Assembly: GCA_013042895.1 (NCBI GenBank)
Contig: JABDPD010000187.1
Location: 1-5,211, forward strand
Length of the DNA: 5,211 bases
Reading direction: 5' to 3'
Origin: Boseongicola sp.
GTDB taxonomy: Bacteria; Pseudomonadota; Alphaproteobacteria; Rhodobacterales; Rhodobacteraceae
Under the pieces are notes generated by a model. It made no database searches. It worked only from the letters and a program-made list of their open reading frames with translations, and was not told the DNA's origin. This document shows, piece after piece, positions 1-5,211 of the stretch (position 1 is the first letter of the stretch; each line of letters starts with the position of its first letter). A program made the translations under genes and the position numbers.

Positions 1-170
1 GCACTATGGTTGCCGAAAGCGGATTGTTTACCCCACAAGACCTTGATCGCATGGCAAAAATCGGCGCGCGCACCTTCCTTATAGGAGAAAGCCTTATGCG
101 TCAGGACGACGTAGAAGCCGCCACACGCGCGCTTCTTTCAACCCCAATCGCTGCCCAGGGGGTCGCCTGA
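1..170 (+). CDS. trpC: Indole-3-glycerol phosphate synthase, C-terminal end (partial)
   Basis: This is the last 55 codons of a gene that begins before the window, read in the frame that ends with TGA at 168-170. The product closes the indole ring of 1-(2-carboxyphenylamino)-1-deoxyribulose 5-phosphate to give indole-3-glycerol phosphate in cytoplasmic tryptophan synthesis. The fragment carries the two final phosphate-binding stretches of the TIM barrel: VAESGL at fragment residues 3-8 (the family's SESGI strand) and [14 protein letters not shown] at residues 20-33. A short tail, [12 protein letters not shown], follows as is usual for TrpC. The stop codon directly abuts the ATG of moaC (TGAATG), so moaC is probably translationally coupled to it. 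The family assignment is firm from these motifs; nothing can be said about the missing N-terminal part. Confidence 0.94.
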   Translation, partial: TMVAESGLFTPQDLDRMAKIGARTFLIGESLMRQDDVEAATRALLSTPIAAQGVA

Positions 171-650
171 ATGTCCGGCCTCACGCACTTCGACGCCCAA
201 GGTCAGGCGCATATGGTCGATGTGTCGAACAAGGACCACACGGACCGCATCGCCGTTGCGGAAGGCTTTGTGAAGATGACAGCGGAAACGCTTGAAACTA
301 TTACAGAAGGCCGCGCCAAGAAAGGCGATGTTCTTTCTGTTGCACGTCTTGCCGGGATCATGGGCGCTAAGAAAACGTCTGACCTCATTCCGCTTTGCCA
401 CCCTCTTCCCATCACCAAAGTTGCCGTGGAACTCACCGCTGATCCAGGACGACCGGGTATTCGCGTCGAAGCGACCGTCAAAACCTCAGGCCAAACCGGT
501 GTGGAAATGGAGGCTCTGACCGCTGTCTCAACCTCTTGTTTAACAATTTATGACATGGTGAAGGCCGTCGAGAAGTCCATGACAATTGAAGGCATTCGGC
601 TTGTTCTGAAAGACGGAGGAAAATCCGGACTTTACGAGGCTGACAAGTGA
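171..650 (+). CDS. moaC: Cyclic pyranopterin monophosphate synthase MoaC
   Basis: MoaC converts the 3',8-cyclo-GTP product of MoaA into cyclic pyranopterin monophosphate, the first stable intermediate of molybdenum-cofactor synthesis, in the cytoplasm. The 159-residue product matches the usual MoaC length (161 in E. coli) and aligns with the E. coli protein almost without gaps. The residues known to be catalytic or conserved there appear at the same numbers: K51, H77 (in LCHPLP), E112 and E114 (in GVEMEALTA), D128 and K131 (in [11 protein letters not shown]). The C-terminal GGKSG is also present. The ATG at 171 is chosen because it gives this numbering and is preceded by a Shine-Dalgarno-like AGGGGGT at 157-163, 7 bases upstream. 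It touches the trpC stop codon and its own stop overlaps the moeA start, so it is the middle gene of a coupled trpC-moaC-moeA unit. No promoter of its own is visible. Confidence 0.97.
   Translation: MSGLTHFDAQGQAHMVDVSNKDHTDRIAVAEGFVKMTAETLETITEGRAKKGDVLSVARLAGIMGAKKTSDLIPLCHPLPITKVAVELTADPGRPGIRVEATVKTSGQTGVEMEALTAVSTSCLTIYDMVKAVEKSMTIEGIRLVLKDGGKSGLYEADK
636..649 (+). promoter_or_regulatory. RBS and GTG start of moeA inside the moaC end
   Basis: GAGG at 636-639 lies 7 bases before the GTG at 647-649. The bases GTGA (647-650) contain both the moeA start and the moaC stop TGA, a classic four-base overlap for translational coupling. The GTG start is supported because the protein then begins [10 protein letters not shown], the normal MoeA N-terminus, and no in-frame ATG lies nearby upstream. 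Confidence 0.7.
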
Positions 651-1819
651 TTTCAGTGCGCGAGGCATTGGACCACGTGTTCGCCCTCGCCAGCCCTGTA
701 GGCGCCGAAACTGTGCCGCTCCGACAAGCTGCCGGACGGGTTTTAGCAGAACCAGTAAAAGCAAATCGCGCCCAACCCCCTTTTGCGACCTCGACCATGG
801 ACGGTTATGCAATCGCCTCCAAAGACGTCTCACCGGGTGATAAATTCACCGTAATTGGGGAAGCTGCCGCAGGACATCGTTTTGAACGCACACTGGGGCA
901 TGGCGAGGCGGTTCGTATTTTCACTGGAGCGCCTGTTCCAAACGGCGCCGTCCGGGTCATTATTCAAGAGGATGTAACACGCTCAGGTGATGCGTTCACG
1001 GTCAATGATAGTCCTGATTCATCATTTTATATCAGACCCTCAGGGGCCGACTTTGATGTAAATGACAGCATAACCTCGCGACGCATTCTGTCAGCGTCCG
1101 ACATTGCTCTCATCGCAGCCATGAATGTCCCTGAGGTTGTCGTTTCGCGCAAACCCGTGGTCGCCTTGATCGCAACTGGAGACGAGCTGATATTGCCCGG
1201 CGAGAAGCCAGGACCAGATCAGATTATCGCGTCAAACGCTCTCGGCCTCGCCGCGATGATCGAAGCAAATGGCGCTGCCGCAAGGATCCTGCCAATCGCC
1301 CGAGACACGATTGCGTCGCTCAATGGCGTGTTCGACCTCGCGTCCGACGCCGACCTGATCGTAACGATCGGAGGCGCTTCTGTGGGCGACCATGATCTCG
1401 TCGGACGAGTCGCCGAGATGCGCGGGCTAGAGCGTGCGTTTTACAAGATCGCAATGCGTCCCGGCAAACCTCTCATGGCGGGGCGCATGGGAAGCAGCAG
1501 AATTCTTGGGCTTCCAGGTAATCCTGTATCATCAATTGTTTGCGGTCGTATCTTCATGTTACCCATGATCCAAATTATGTTGGGCCTTCCTGCAAAAGCC
1601 GCGCAAACAAGGCCAGCGAAACTGGCCAACAACATCCCCGGCAACGGCCCTCGTGAACACTATATGCGGGCCACACTTAACGCGGATGAAGTGACCGTTG
1701 CAGGCCGTCAAGACAGCGGCCTTTTAACGGTTCTGGCAAAAGCGAACGCTCTCGTAGTTCGGCCCCCAAATGACCCCGCCAGACAGGCAGGCGAAACTGT
1801 GCAGGTCATTGATTTGTAA
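647..1819 (+). CDS. moeA: Molybdopterin molybdenumtransferase MoeA
   Basis: MoeA inserts molybdenum from molybdate into the dithiolene of adenylylated molybdopterin, the last common step of molybdenum-cofactor synthesis in the cytoplasm. The 390-residue product has the normal MoeA order. The N-terminal part (1-60) carries STMDGYA at 49-55, whose Asp is conserved in the active site. Next comes the MoCF-binding domain (about 168-310) with ATGDEL at 176-181, [10 protein letters not shown] at 241-250, MRPGKPL at 270-276 and [10 protein letters not shown] at 288-296. The C-terminal beta domain (about 320-390) holds REHYMRATL and [15 protein letters not shown]. All motifs are intact. Translation starts at a GTG that overlaps the moaC stop. 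The gene ends at TAA 1817-1819, and no convincing hairpin terminator follows before the lexA promoter, so some read-through into lexA is possible. MogA-type single-domain proteins share the middle domain but lack the flanking ones, so MoeA is the clear choice. Confidence 0.97.
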   Translation: MISVREALDHVFALASPVGAETVPLRQAAGRVLAEPVKANRAQPPFATSTMDGYAIASKDVSPGDKFTVIGEAAAGHRFERTLGHGEAVRIFTGAPVPNGAVRVIIQEDVTRSGDAFTVNDSPDSSFYIRPSGADFDVNDSITSRRILSASDIALIAAMNVPEVVVSRKPVVALIATGDELILPGEKPGPDQIIASNALGLAAMIEANGAAARILPIARDTIASLNGVFDLASDADLIVTIGGASVGDHDLVGRVAEMRGLERAFYKIAMRPGKPLMAGRMGSSRILGLPGNPVSSIVCGRIFMLPMIQIMLGLPAKAAQTRPAKLANNIPGNGPREHYMRATLNADEVTVAGRQDSGLLTVLAKANALVVRPPNDPARQAGETVQVIDL

Positions 1820-1822
1820 GCG

Positions 1823-1849
1823 TTGACACAAAACGAGAACGCGTATAGA
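1823..1849 (+). promoter_or_regulatory. Probable lexA promoter
   Basis: TTGACA at 1823-1828 is a perfect sigma-70 -35 hexamer, placed only 3 bases after the moeA stop. TATAGA at 1844-1849 is a fair -10 with a 15-base spacer; reading the -10 as TAGAAC (1846-1851) would give the standard 17 bases but a poorer match. Either way transcription would start near 1855-1860, giving a leader of about 50 bases before the lexA ATG at 1905. The -10 region coincides with the GAAC operator array, as expected for a LexA-repressed promoter. The exact -10 is uncertain. Confidence 0.6.
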
Positions 1850-1862
1850 ACATTACTTGAAC
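1837..1862 (+). promoter_or_regulatory. LexA operator (SOS box) with three phased GAAC half-sites
   Basis: GAAC occurs at 1837-1840, 1848-1851 and 1859-1862, with exactly 7 bases between neighbours (gcgtata and attactt). Each neighbouring pair is the direct-repeat GAAC-N7-GAAC, the complement of GTTC-N7-GTTC known as the LexA-binding SOS box of alphaproteobacteria. The array overlaps the -10 and probable start of transcription of lexA, where bound repressor would block RNA polymerase. The natural reading is LexA autoregulation. The third half-site makes two overlapping boxes rather than one. Confidence 0.85.
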
Positions 1863-1887
1863 ACGAGGCTGACACAAGTCAGTGAGC

Positions 1888-1907
1888 AGAGGAGGTTTGC
1901 GTTAATG
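1888..1907 (+). promoter_or_regulatory. RBS deciding the lexA start
   Basis: AGAGGAGGT at 1888-1896 is a near-perfect Shine-Dalgarno sequence. It ends about 8 bases before ATG 1905-1907, which begins [10 protein letters not shown], the normal LexA N-terminus. An in-frame TTG at 1857 would add 16 residues, but it lies within the operator and close to the probable transcription start and has no ribosome site. ATG 1905 is therefore preferred. Confidence 0.85.
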
Positions 1908-2597
1908 TTGACCCGTAAACAATTAGACTTGCTGGAATTTATCCACAAGCGCGTCCAGCGCGACGGCGTTCCGCCTTCGTTCGACGAAATGAAAGAAGCG
2001 CTCGATCTGCGATCAAAGTCCGGCATTCACCGGCTGATCACCGCGCTTGAGGAACGTGGCTTTATTCGTCGTCTCGCACACCGCGCACGCGCGATTGAGG
2101 TCGTTAAGCTGCCGGACGCACTAGATAATTCCAAAGGCTTTGTTCCGAAAGTGATCGACGGTGACCGTCCTTCTGATGCACCTCCCGCACGGTCGATGCC
2201 CATAGAGGCCCATGCAATGGAACTCCCCGTTATGGGCCGTATCGCAGCCGGCGTGCCTATCGCTGCCATTAGCGAAGAAAGCCATAAAGTTGCTGTTCCC
2301 GGGCAAATGCTGTCAGGCAAAGGGCATCACTATGCGCTTGAAGTCAAAGGGGATTCGATGATCGACGTTGGTATCAACGACGGTGACATCGTTGTTATCC
2401 GCGAAACCAACACTGCCGGCAATGGCGACATCGTCGTGGCCTTGGTTGAGGATCAGGAAGCGACGTTAAAGCGTTTTCGTCAACAGGGTAACACAATTGC
2501 TCTCGAAGCCGCCAACCCCGCCTATGAGACGCGCCTGTTCCGCGACGATCAGGTGAAGGTGCAAGGCCAACTTGTCGGGCTGATCCGCAGCTATTGA
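1905..2597 (+). CDS. lexA: LexA, SOS-response transcriptional repressor
   Basis: LexA represses DNA-damage genes and cleaves itself when activated RecA filaments form. The 230-residue product has the N-terminal winged helix-turn-helix domain at about 1-66 ([13 protein letters not shown] at the start; recognition helix region [17 protein letters not shown] at 37-53). A long linker covers about 68-106. The C-terminal S24 peptidase domain includes the Ala-Gly cleavage site at A115-G116 in GRIAAGVP, the catalytic Ser151 in VKGDSM and Lys189 in ATLKRF. All autocleavage residues are present, so it should be a functional repressor. It is longer than E. coli LexA (202) because of the linker, which is usual in alphaproteobacteria. 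The recognition helix is of the type that goes with GTTC/GAAC boxes, consistent with the GAAC array just upstream, which implies autoregulation. The gene ends at TGA 2595-2597, 7 bases inside the convergent comEC reading frame. Confidence 0.97.
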   Translation: MLTRKQLDLLEFIHKRVQRDGVPPSFDEMKEALDLRSKSGIHRLITALEERGFIRRLAHRARAIEVVKLPDALDNSKGFVPKVIDGDRPSDAPPARSMPIEAHAMELPVMGRIAAGVPIAAISEESHKVAVPGQMLSGKGHHYALEVKGDSMIDVGINDGDIVVIRETNTAGNGDIVVALVEDQEATLKRFRQQGNTIALEAANPAYETRLFRDDQVKVQGQLVGLIRSY

Positions 2598-3484
2598 GAC
2601 CAGAGCCGCGCGCCCTGTCTTGCGCGCGCGGTTTCCACCTCCAAGGAACCATTGCGTCGGTAGAACGCAAGCGATCCAGTTTTTCGCAATCGGCTGAGAT
2701 CGTAGAGGCGGCAGTGCTCCGCCTCAGTCACTTTCACATTCACGACTACCAGGTCAGCGTCCCTGCAATCGGCAACGGCTTCGGCCCCTGCGGTCTTCCC
2801 CGTCGCATGAAACACAACCATCCCATCCAACTCGACAATGTGACGCTTGCCATTTGTCAGAAATCCGCGGCGTGCGAAGGCCACGTTTTGCGCGACCGGA
2901 TCACCGTCGTTCTCAAGCCAACTCATCGCAGCAAAACTGTTGCCGCGGATTTTTGAGACATGCCTCCCCTCAAGAGTCAAGACGCCAATAAGGCTGCCCG
3001 TCTCGTCGACAATCAGCTCGGGACGAGGCGAGTTGGCCCATAATGCAAAAGAGCATGCTACTGGCAAAAGACCCACGAAACGGGCCTTTCCTTGCCAAAG
3101 CACACCCCACAGGCACCCAAACGCCAAGAGCGGCAAGACCGATGGTGCGGGGCTCCAGATATGACTGAGCGCGCCCGGTAAATTTGCGACGTAATCCGCA
3201 ACCGCCAGTATCCAGTTTATGGCAGGCTCCATGATTTTCAGTCCGAGCCAATGCAATCCGATCGGCCAAAAACAGGCCGCCAAGACGGCTGCTGGAATGA
3301 TCACGACGCCCATAAGCGGAACGGATAAGATGTTGGCGACAAGGCCGAAATGCGGGATCTGGTTGAAATGGGCGGCCGCGACAGGAGCCGTCGCAAGACC
3401 CGCAACGGCCGACGACATCGCCACCCCAGCCAAAGTTCGCAATGGCCACGGCCAGCGAGACTGCGACCAATCGACATTTCTCAT
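2591..3484 (-). CDS. comEC: ComEC/Rec2 family protein, C-terminal 297-residue part
   Basis: The frame reopens with ATG immediately after the in-frame TGA and continues the Competence domain. [15 protein letters not shown] at 33-47 and [22 protein letters not shown] at 48-69 are the usual ComEC sequence. Further hydrophobic stretches follow at about 72-82, 88-103, 114-130 and 136-150. Residues from about 155 form a soluble domain where ComEC proteins of many bacteria carry a metallo-beta-lactamase-like hydrolase. Here no HxHxDH or other metal-binding cluster is visible, while stretches such as [15 protein letters not shown] (181-195) and DADLVVVNV (242-250) remain, so it is a degenerate version of that domain. 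No Shine-Dalgarno sequence precedes the ATG, so independent translation would rely on coupling to the upstream stop. It ends at TAG 2593-2591, overlapping the lexA end by 7 bases. Confidence 0.75.
   Translation of the reverse strand: MRNVDWSQSRWPWPLRTLAGVAMSSAVAGLATAPVAAAHFNQIPHFGLVANILSVPLMGVVIIPAAVLAACFWPIGLHWLGLKIMEPAINWILAVADYVANLPGALSHIWSPAPSVLPLLAFGCLWGVLWQGKARFVGLLPVACSFALWANSPRPELIVDETGSLIGVLTLEGRHVSKIRGNSFAAMSWLENDGDPVAQNVAFARRGFLTNGKRHIVELDGMVVFHATGKTAGAEAVADCRDADLVVVNVKVTEAEHCRLYDLSRLRKTGSLAFYRRNGSLEVETARARQGARLWSQ
2603..2634 (+). terminator. Possible intrinsic terminator of lexA
   Basis: CCGCGCGC (2606-2613) pairs perfectly with GCGCGCGG (2624-2631) around a 10-base loop. GAG before it can add A-U and G-U pairs with TTT (2632-2634). 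It begins 6 bases after the lexA stop. The T-run is only three bases and is partly used in the stem, so termination would be weak or Rho-assisted. The hairpin lies inside the last codons of comEC on the other strand, where alternating GCGC also encodes Ala-Arg repeats, so coincidence is possible. Confidence 0.4.
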
Positions 3485-3487
3485 TCA
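3482..3487 (-). other. In-frame TGA followed by ATG within comEC
   Basis: On the minus strand GGC is followed by TGA (3487-3485) and ATG (3484-3482), all in one frame. TGA differs by one base from TGG (Trp), CGA or AGA (Arg), GGA (Gly), TGC or TGT (Cys), TTA (Leu) and TCA (Ser), so a single point change would explain it. TGA serves as the normal stop of trpC, moaC and lexA in this same window, so it is not reassigned to an amino acid in this organism. Confidence 0.9.
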
Positions 3488-4627
3488 GCCAAATACTGTG
3501 ACCAACGCAATGGTGGCTGCAAACGACATTTGAAATCCCGGCCCAAGCAAGGTTTCGGGGCGCAGCGTCAAGACAATCAAAGCCGCCAAAGCCACCGCCC
3601 TGAGAGTGATTGCGCGTCGATCTGCGAGCACAGCCAAAAGCATAGTCGCGACCATAATGAAGGCGCGCTCGGTCGCGACGTTGCCACCCGACAGGGCCAG
3701 ATACGCAGCCCCTGCAACAAGTGCCGCTGCAGCACCAATCTTCTTGATCGGCCACCTCAAGGCGACGCCCGGAATGAGCGCCAATCCATAGCGCGTTGCC
3801 GCGAAGACAAATCCGGTCAAGAGACCCATGTGAAGGCCCGAAATCGCCAGCAAATGCGCCAAGTTTGATGCACGCAAGTCCTCGAGCGTGTCATTGTCCA
3901 TCCCCGACCGGTCGCCCGTCGTGATGGCTGCGGCGAATGCACCTGCACGGCCTGGCAAGCTGGACTTCACCGAAGCTGAAATCCTGAGCCGAAGCCTAGT
4001 AATAGCCAAACGCAGCCCGGTCGCTCGACTCTCGCGCCAAAGCAAAACAGGCGTGCGGGTGTATCCAACAGCGCCGAGGCTTTGGAACCAAGCCATCCGC
4101 TGGAAATCAAAGCCACCAGGCTCGACGGGTCCCGAAGGCGGCGAAAGATGCCCCGTAAGGATCACGGTTTGACCGGTCATTGGGATGTGATGCTTCTGGT
4201 CTCCATGCAGAGAGACGCGCACTTTTGAAGGCGTACGTTTGGGGGATAGATTGGACAAGACAACCTGATCGAGCGTAAGCCTCACCGCGTTGGATTGAGA
4301 GCGATCAACATTTACAATCCGCCCCTCGATCGGGCCGTAGTATCGAAATGAAAGCGTCGGTGCTGTAACGCTATGGGCGCGTACGGCCGCAAGTAAAAAC
4401 CCCATCGCGACAAGGACGACCGCAGCCACAAATAGCTGAGCGCCCGACGGCAATGAACGCGCCAAACAGGCCAGCGACAGAGCACCCACCGTTAGTATCG
4501 CCAAGTGAGCATACGTCGGCTCGATCAGGATCGAGAAATAGAGCCCAATCCCCACCCCCAGCATCACTGGCGCCCACGGAAAAAGGTAGCCGCGCTGGCG
4601 ATCGATCAAGTCGGAGAAGTTGAACAT
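3485..4627 (-). CDS. comEC: ComEC/Rec2 family protein, N-terminal 380 residues
   Basis: This is the upstream part of the interrupted DNA-uptake channel. Three hydrophobic segments lie at about 17-35, 40-57 and 63-82. A soluble OB-like DUF4131-type region follows at about 90-195, including GPIEGRIVNVDRS and the PGGFDFQRMAWFQSLGAVGY stretch at 170-189. The start of the Competence domain comes next: ITTGDRSGM (235-243), HLLAISGLHMGLL (258-270), LSGGNVATERAFIMV (312-326) and PGFQMSFAATIAL (363-375), all strongly typical of ComEC. It stops at TGA just after VTVFG, five residues into what would be a loop after a membrane helix. The ATG at 4627-4625 is supported by a purine-rich AAGGG 8 bases upstream (plus-strand 4636-4640). 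Alone this part lacks the last membrane helices of the channel, so it is not expected to transport DNA unless the second part is also made. Confidence 0.85.
   Translation of the reverse strand: MFNFSDLIDRQRGYLFPWAPVMLGVGIGLYFSILIEPTYAHLAILTVGALSLACLARSLPSGAQLFVAAVVLVAMGFLLAAVRAHSVTAPTLSFRYYGPIEGRIVNVDRSQSNAVRLTLDQVVLSNLSPKRTPSKVRVSLHGDQKHHIPMTGQTVILTGHLSPPSGPVEPGGFDFQRMAWFQSLGAVGYTRTPVLLWRESRATGLRLAITRLRLRISASVKSSLPGRAGAFAAAITTGDRSGMDNDTLEDLRASNLAHLLAISGLHMGLLTGFVFAATRYGLALIPGVALRWPIKKIGAAAALVAGAAYLALSGGNVATERAFIMVATMLLAVLADRRAITLRAVALAALIVLTLRPETLLGPGFQMSFAATIALVTVFG

Positions 4628-5211
<584 letters not shown>

Larger units (their letters stand above)
2591..4627 (-). pseudogene. comEC: comEC/rec2 DNA-uptake channel gene interrupted by an in-frame TGA
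   Basis: ComEC forms the inner-membrane channel through which one DNA strand enters the cytoplasm during natural transformation. The reading frame runs from ATG 4627-4625 to TAG 2593-2591 on the minus strand with a single interruption, TGA at 3487-3485. The two parts (380 and 297 codons) are in the same frame, so this is a nonsense codon and not a frameshift. Counted through the TGA the protein would be 678 residues, close to what I expect for Rhodobacteraceae ComEC. Sequence on both sides looks well conserved: DUF4131-type N-terminal region, Competence membrane domain split by the stop, then a degenerate C-terminal domain. No other damage is visible, so the lesion is recent, tolerated by reinitiation or readthrough, or a sequencing error. 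The call as pseudogene is an inference from the stop codon alone. Confidence 0.65.

Noticed and set aside
1857..1904. Extended LexA start at TTG 1857 adding 16 residues
   Set aside because: The TTG lies in the operator array and near the likely transcription start and has no ribosome site, while ATG 1905 has a strong AGAGGAGGT and gives the normal LexA N-terminus.
2606..2631. GCGCGC-rich inverted repeat as a recombination or attachment site
   Set aside because: There is no flanking direct repeat, integrase or mobile gene, and the alternating GC arises from Ala-Arg codons of comEC; a weak lexA terminator is the simpler reading.
3485..3487. TGA read as selenocysteine or as tryptophan by a changed genetic code
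   Set aside because: TGA is the correct stop of trpC, moaC and lexA here and Trp is encoded by TGG throughout. No SECIS-like hairpin is evident after the TGA, and ComEC is not a known selenoprotein family.
2970..3755. A 261-codon open frame on the minus strand overlapping both comEC parts
   Set aside because: Its translation is rich in Cys, Gly, Arg and Trp with no recognisable domain, and it lies in another frame of comEC sequence that is clearly conserved as membrane protein; it is a coding shadow.
3350..3868. A 172-codon plus-strand open frame antisense to comEC
   Set aside because: The product is an Arg/Gln/Ser-rich low-complexity sequence typical of the reverse strand of a GC-rich gene, with no plausible ribosome site or domain.

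Overview
The window looks like a chromosomal housekeeping segment of an alphaproteobacterium, most likely a Rhodobacteraceae (Roseobacter-type) species. Three things support this: the protein sequences themselves, moderately high G+C, and a gene order (trpC-moaC-moeA-lexA, convergent comEC, divergent gltX) that I recall as typical of that family. The operator upstream of lexA is built of GAAC-N7-GAAC repeats, the alphaproteobacterial form of the SOS box, which agrees with the placement. The family placement is inference; no taxonomic search was run.

Layout. Positions 1-170 hold the 3' end of trpC (tryptophan synthesis). It abuts moaC (171-650) with stop and start codons touching, and moaC overlaps moeA (647-1819) by four bases, so these three genes look like one translationally coupled operon joining the end of tryptophan synthesis to molybdenum-cofactor synthesis. 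After an 85-base gap carrying a promoter and three phased GAAC operator half-sites comes lexA (1905-2597), the SOS repressor. Convergent with lexA, and overlapping its stop codon by 7 bases, is the comEC/rec2 DNA-uptake channel gene (4627 down to 2591, minus strand). A 96-base divergent gap then separates comEC from the 5' part of gltX (4724 to the window end), encoding glutamyl-tRNA synthetase.

The most notable irregularity is in comEC. The reading frame is open over the full expected length of about 678 residues except for one in-frame TGA at 3487-3485 (minus strand), in the middle of the conserved Competence membrane domain and followed directly by ATG. The gene is therefore either a recent nonsense pseudogene, a split gene read by reinitiation or readthrough, or a sequencing error. 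The second most notable item is the triple, 11-base-spaced GAAC array at the lexA promoter, which suggests autoregulation with more than one overlapping LexA site.

I found no mobile element, CRISPR array, tRNA, rRNA or toxin-antitoxin-like gene, and no stretch above 100 bases without a gene. Nothing here looks like an undescribed multi-gene system.
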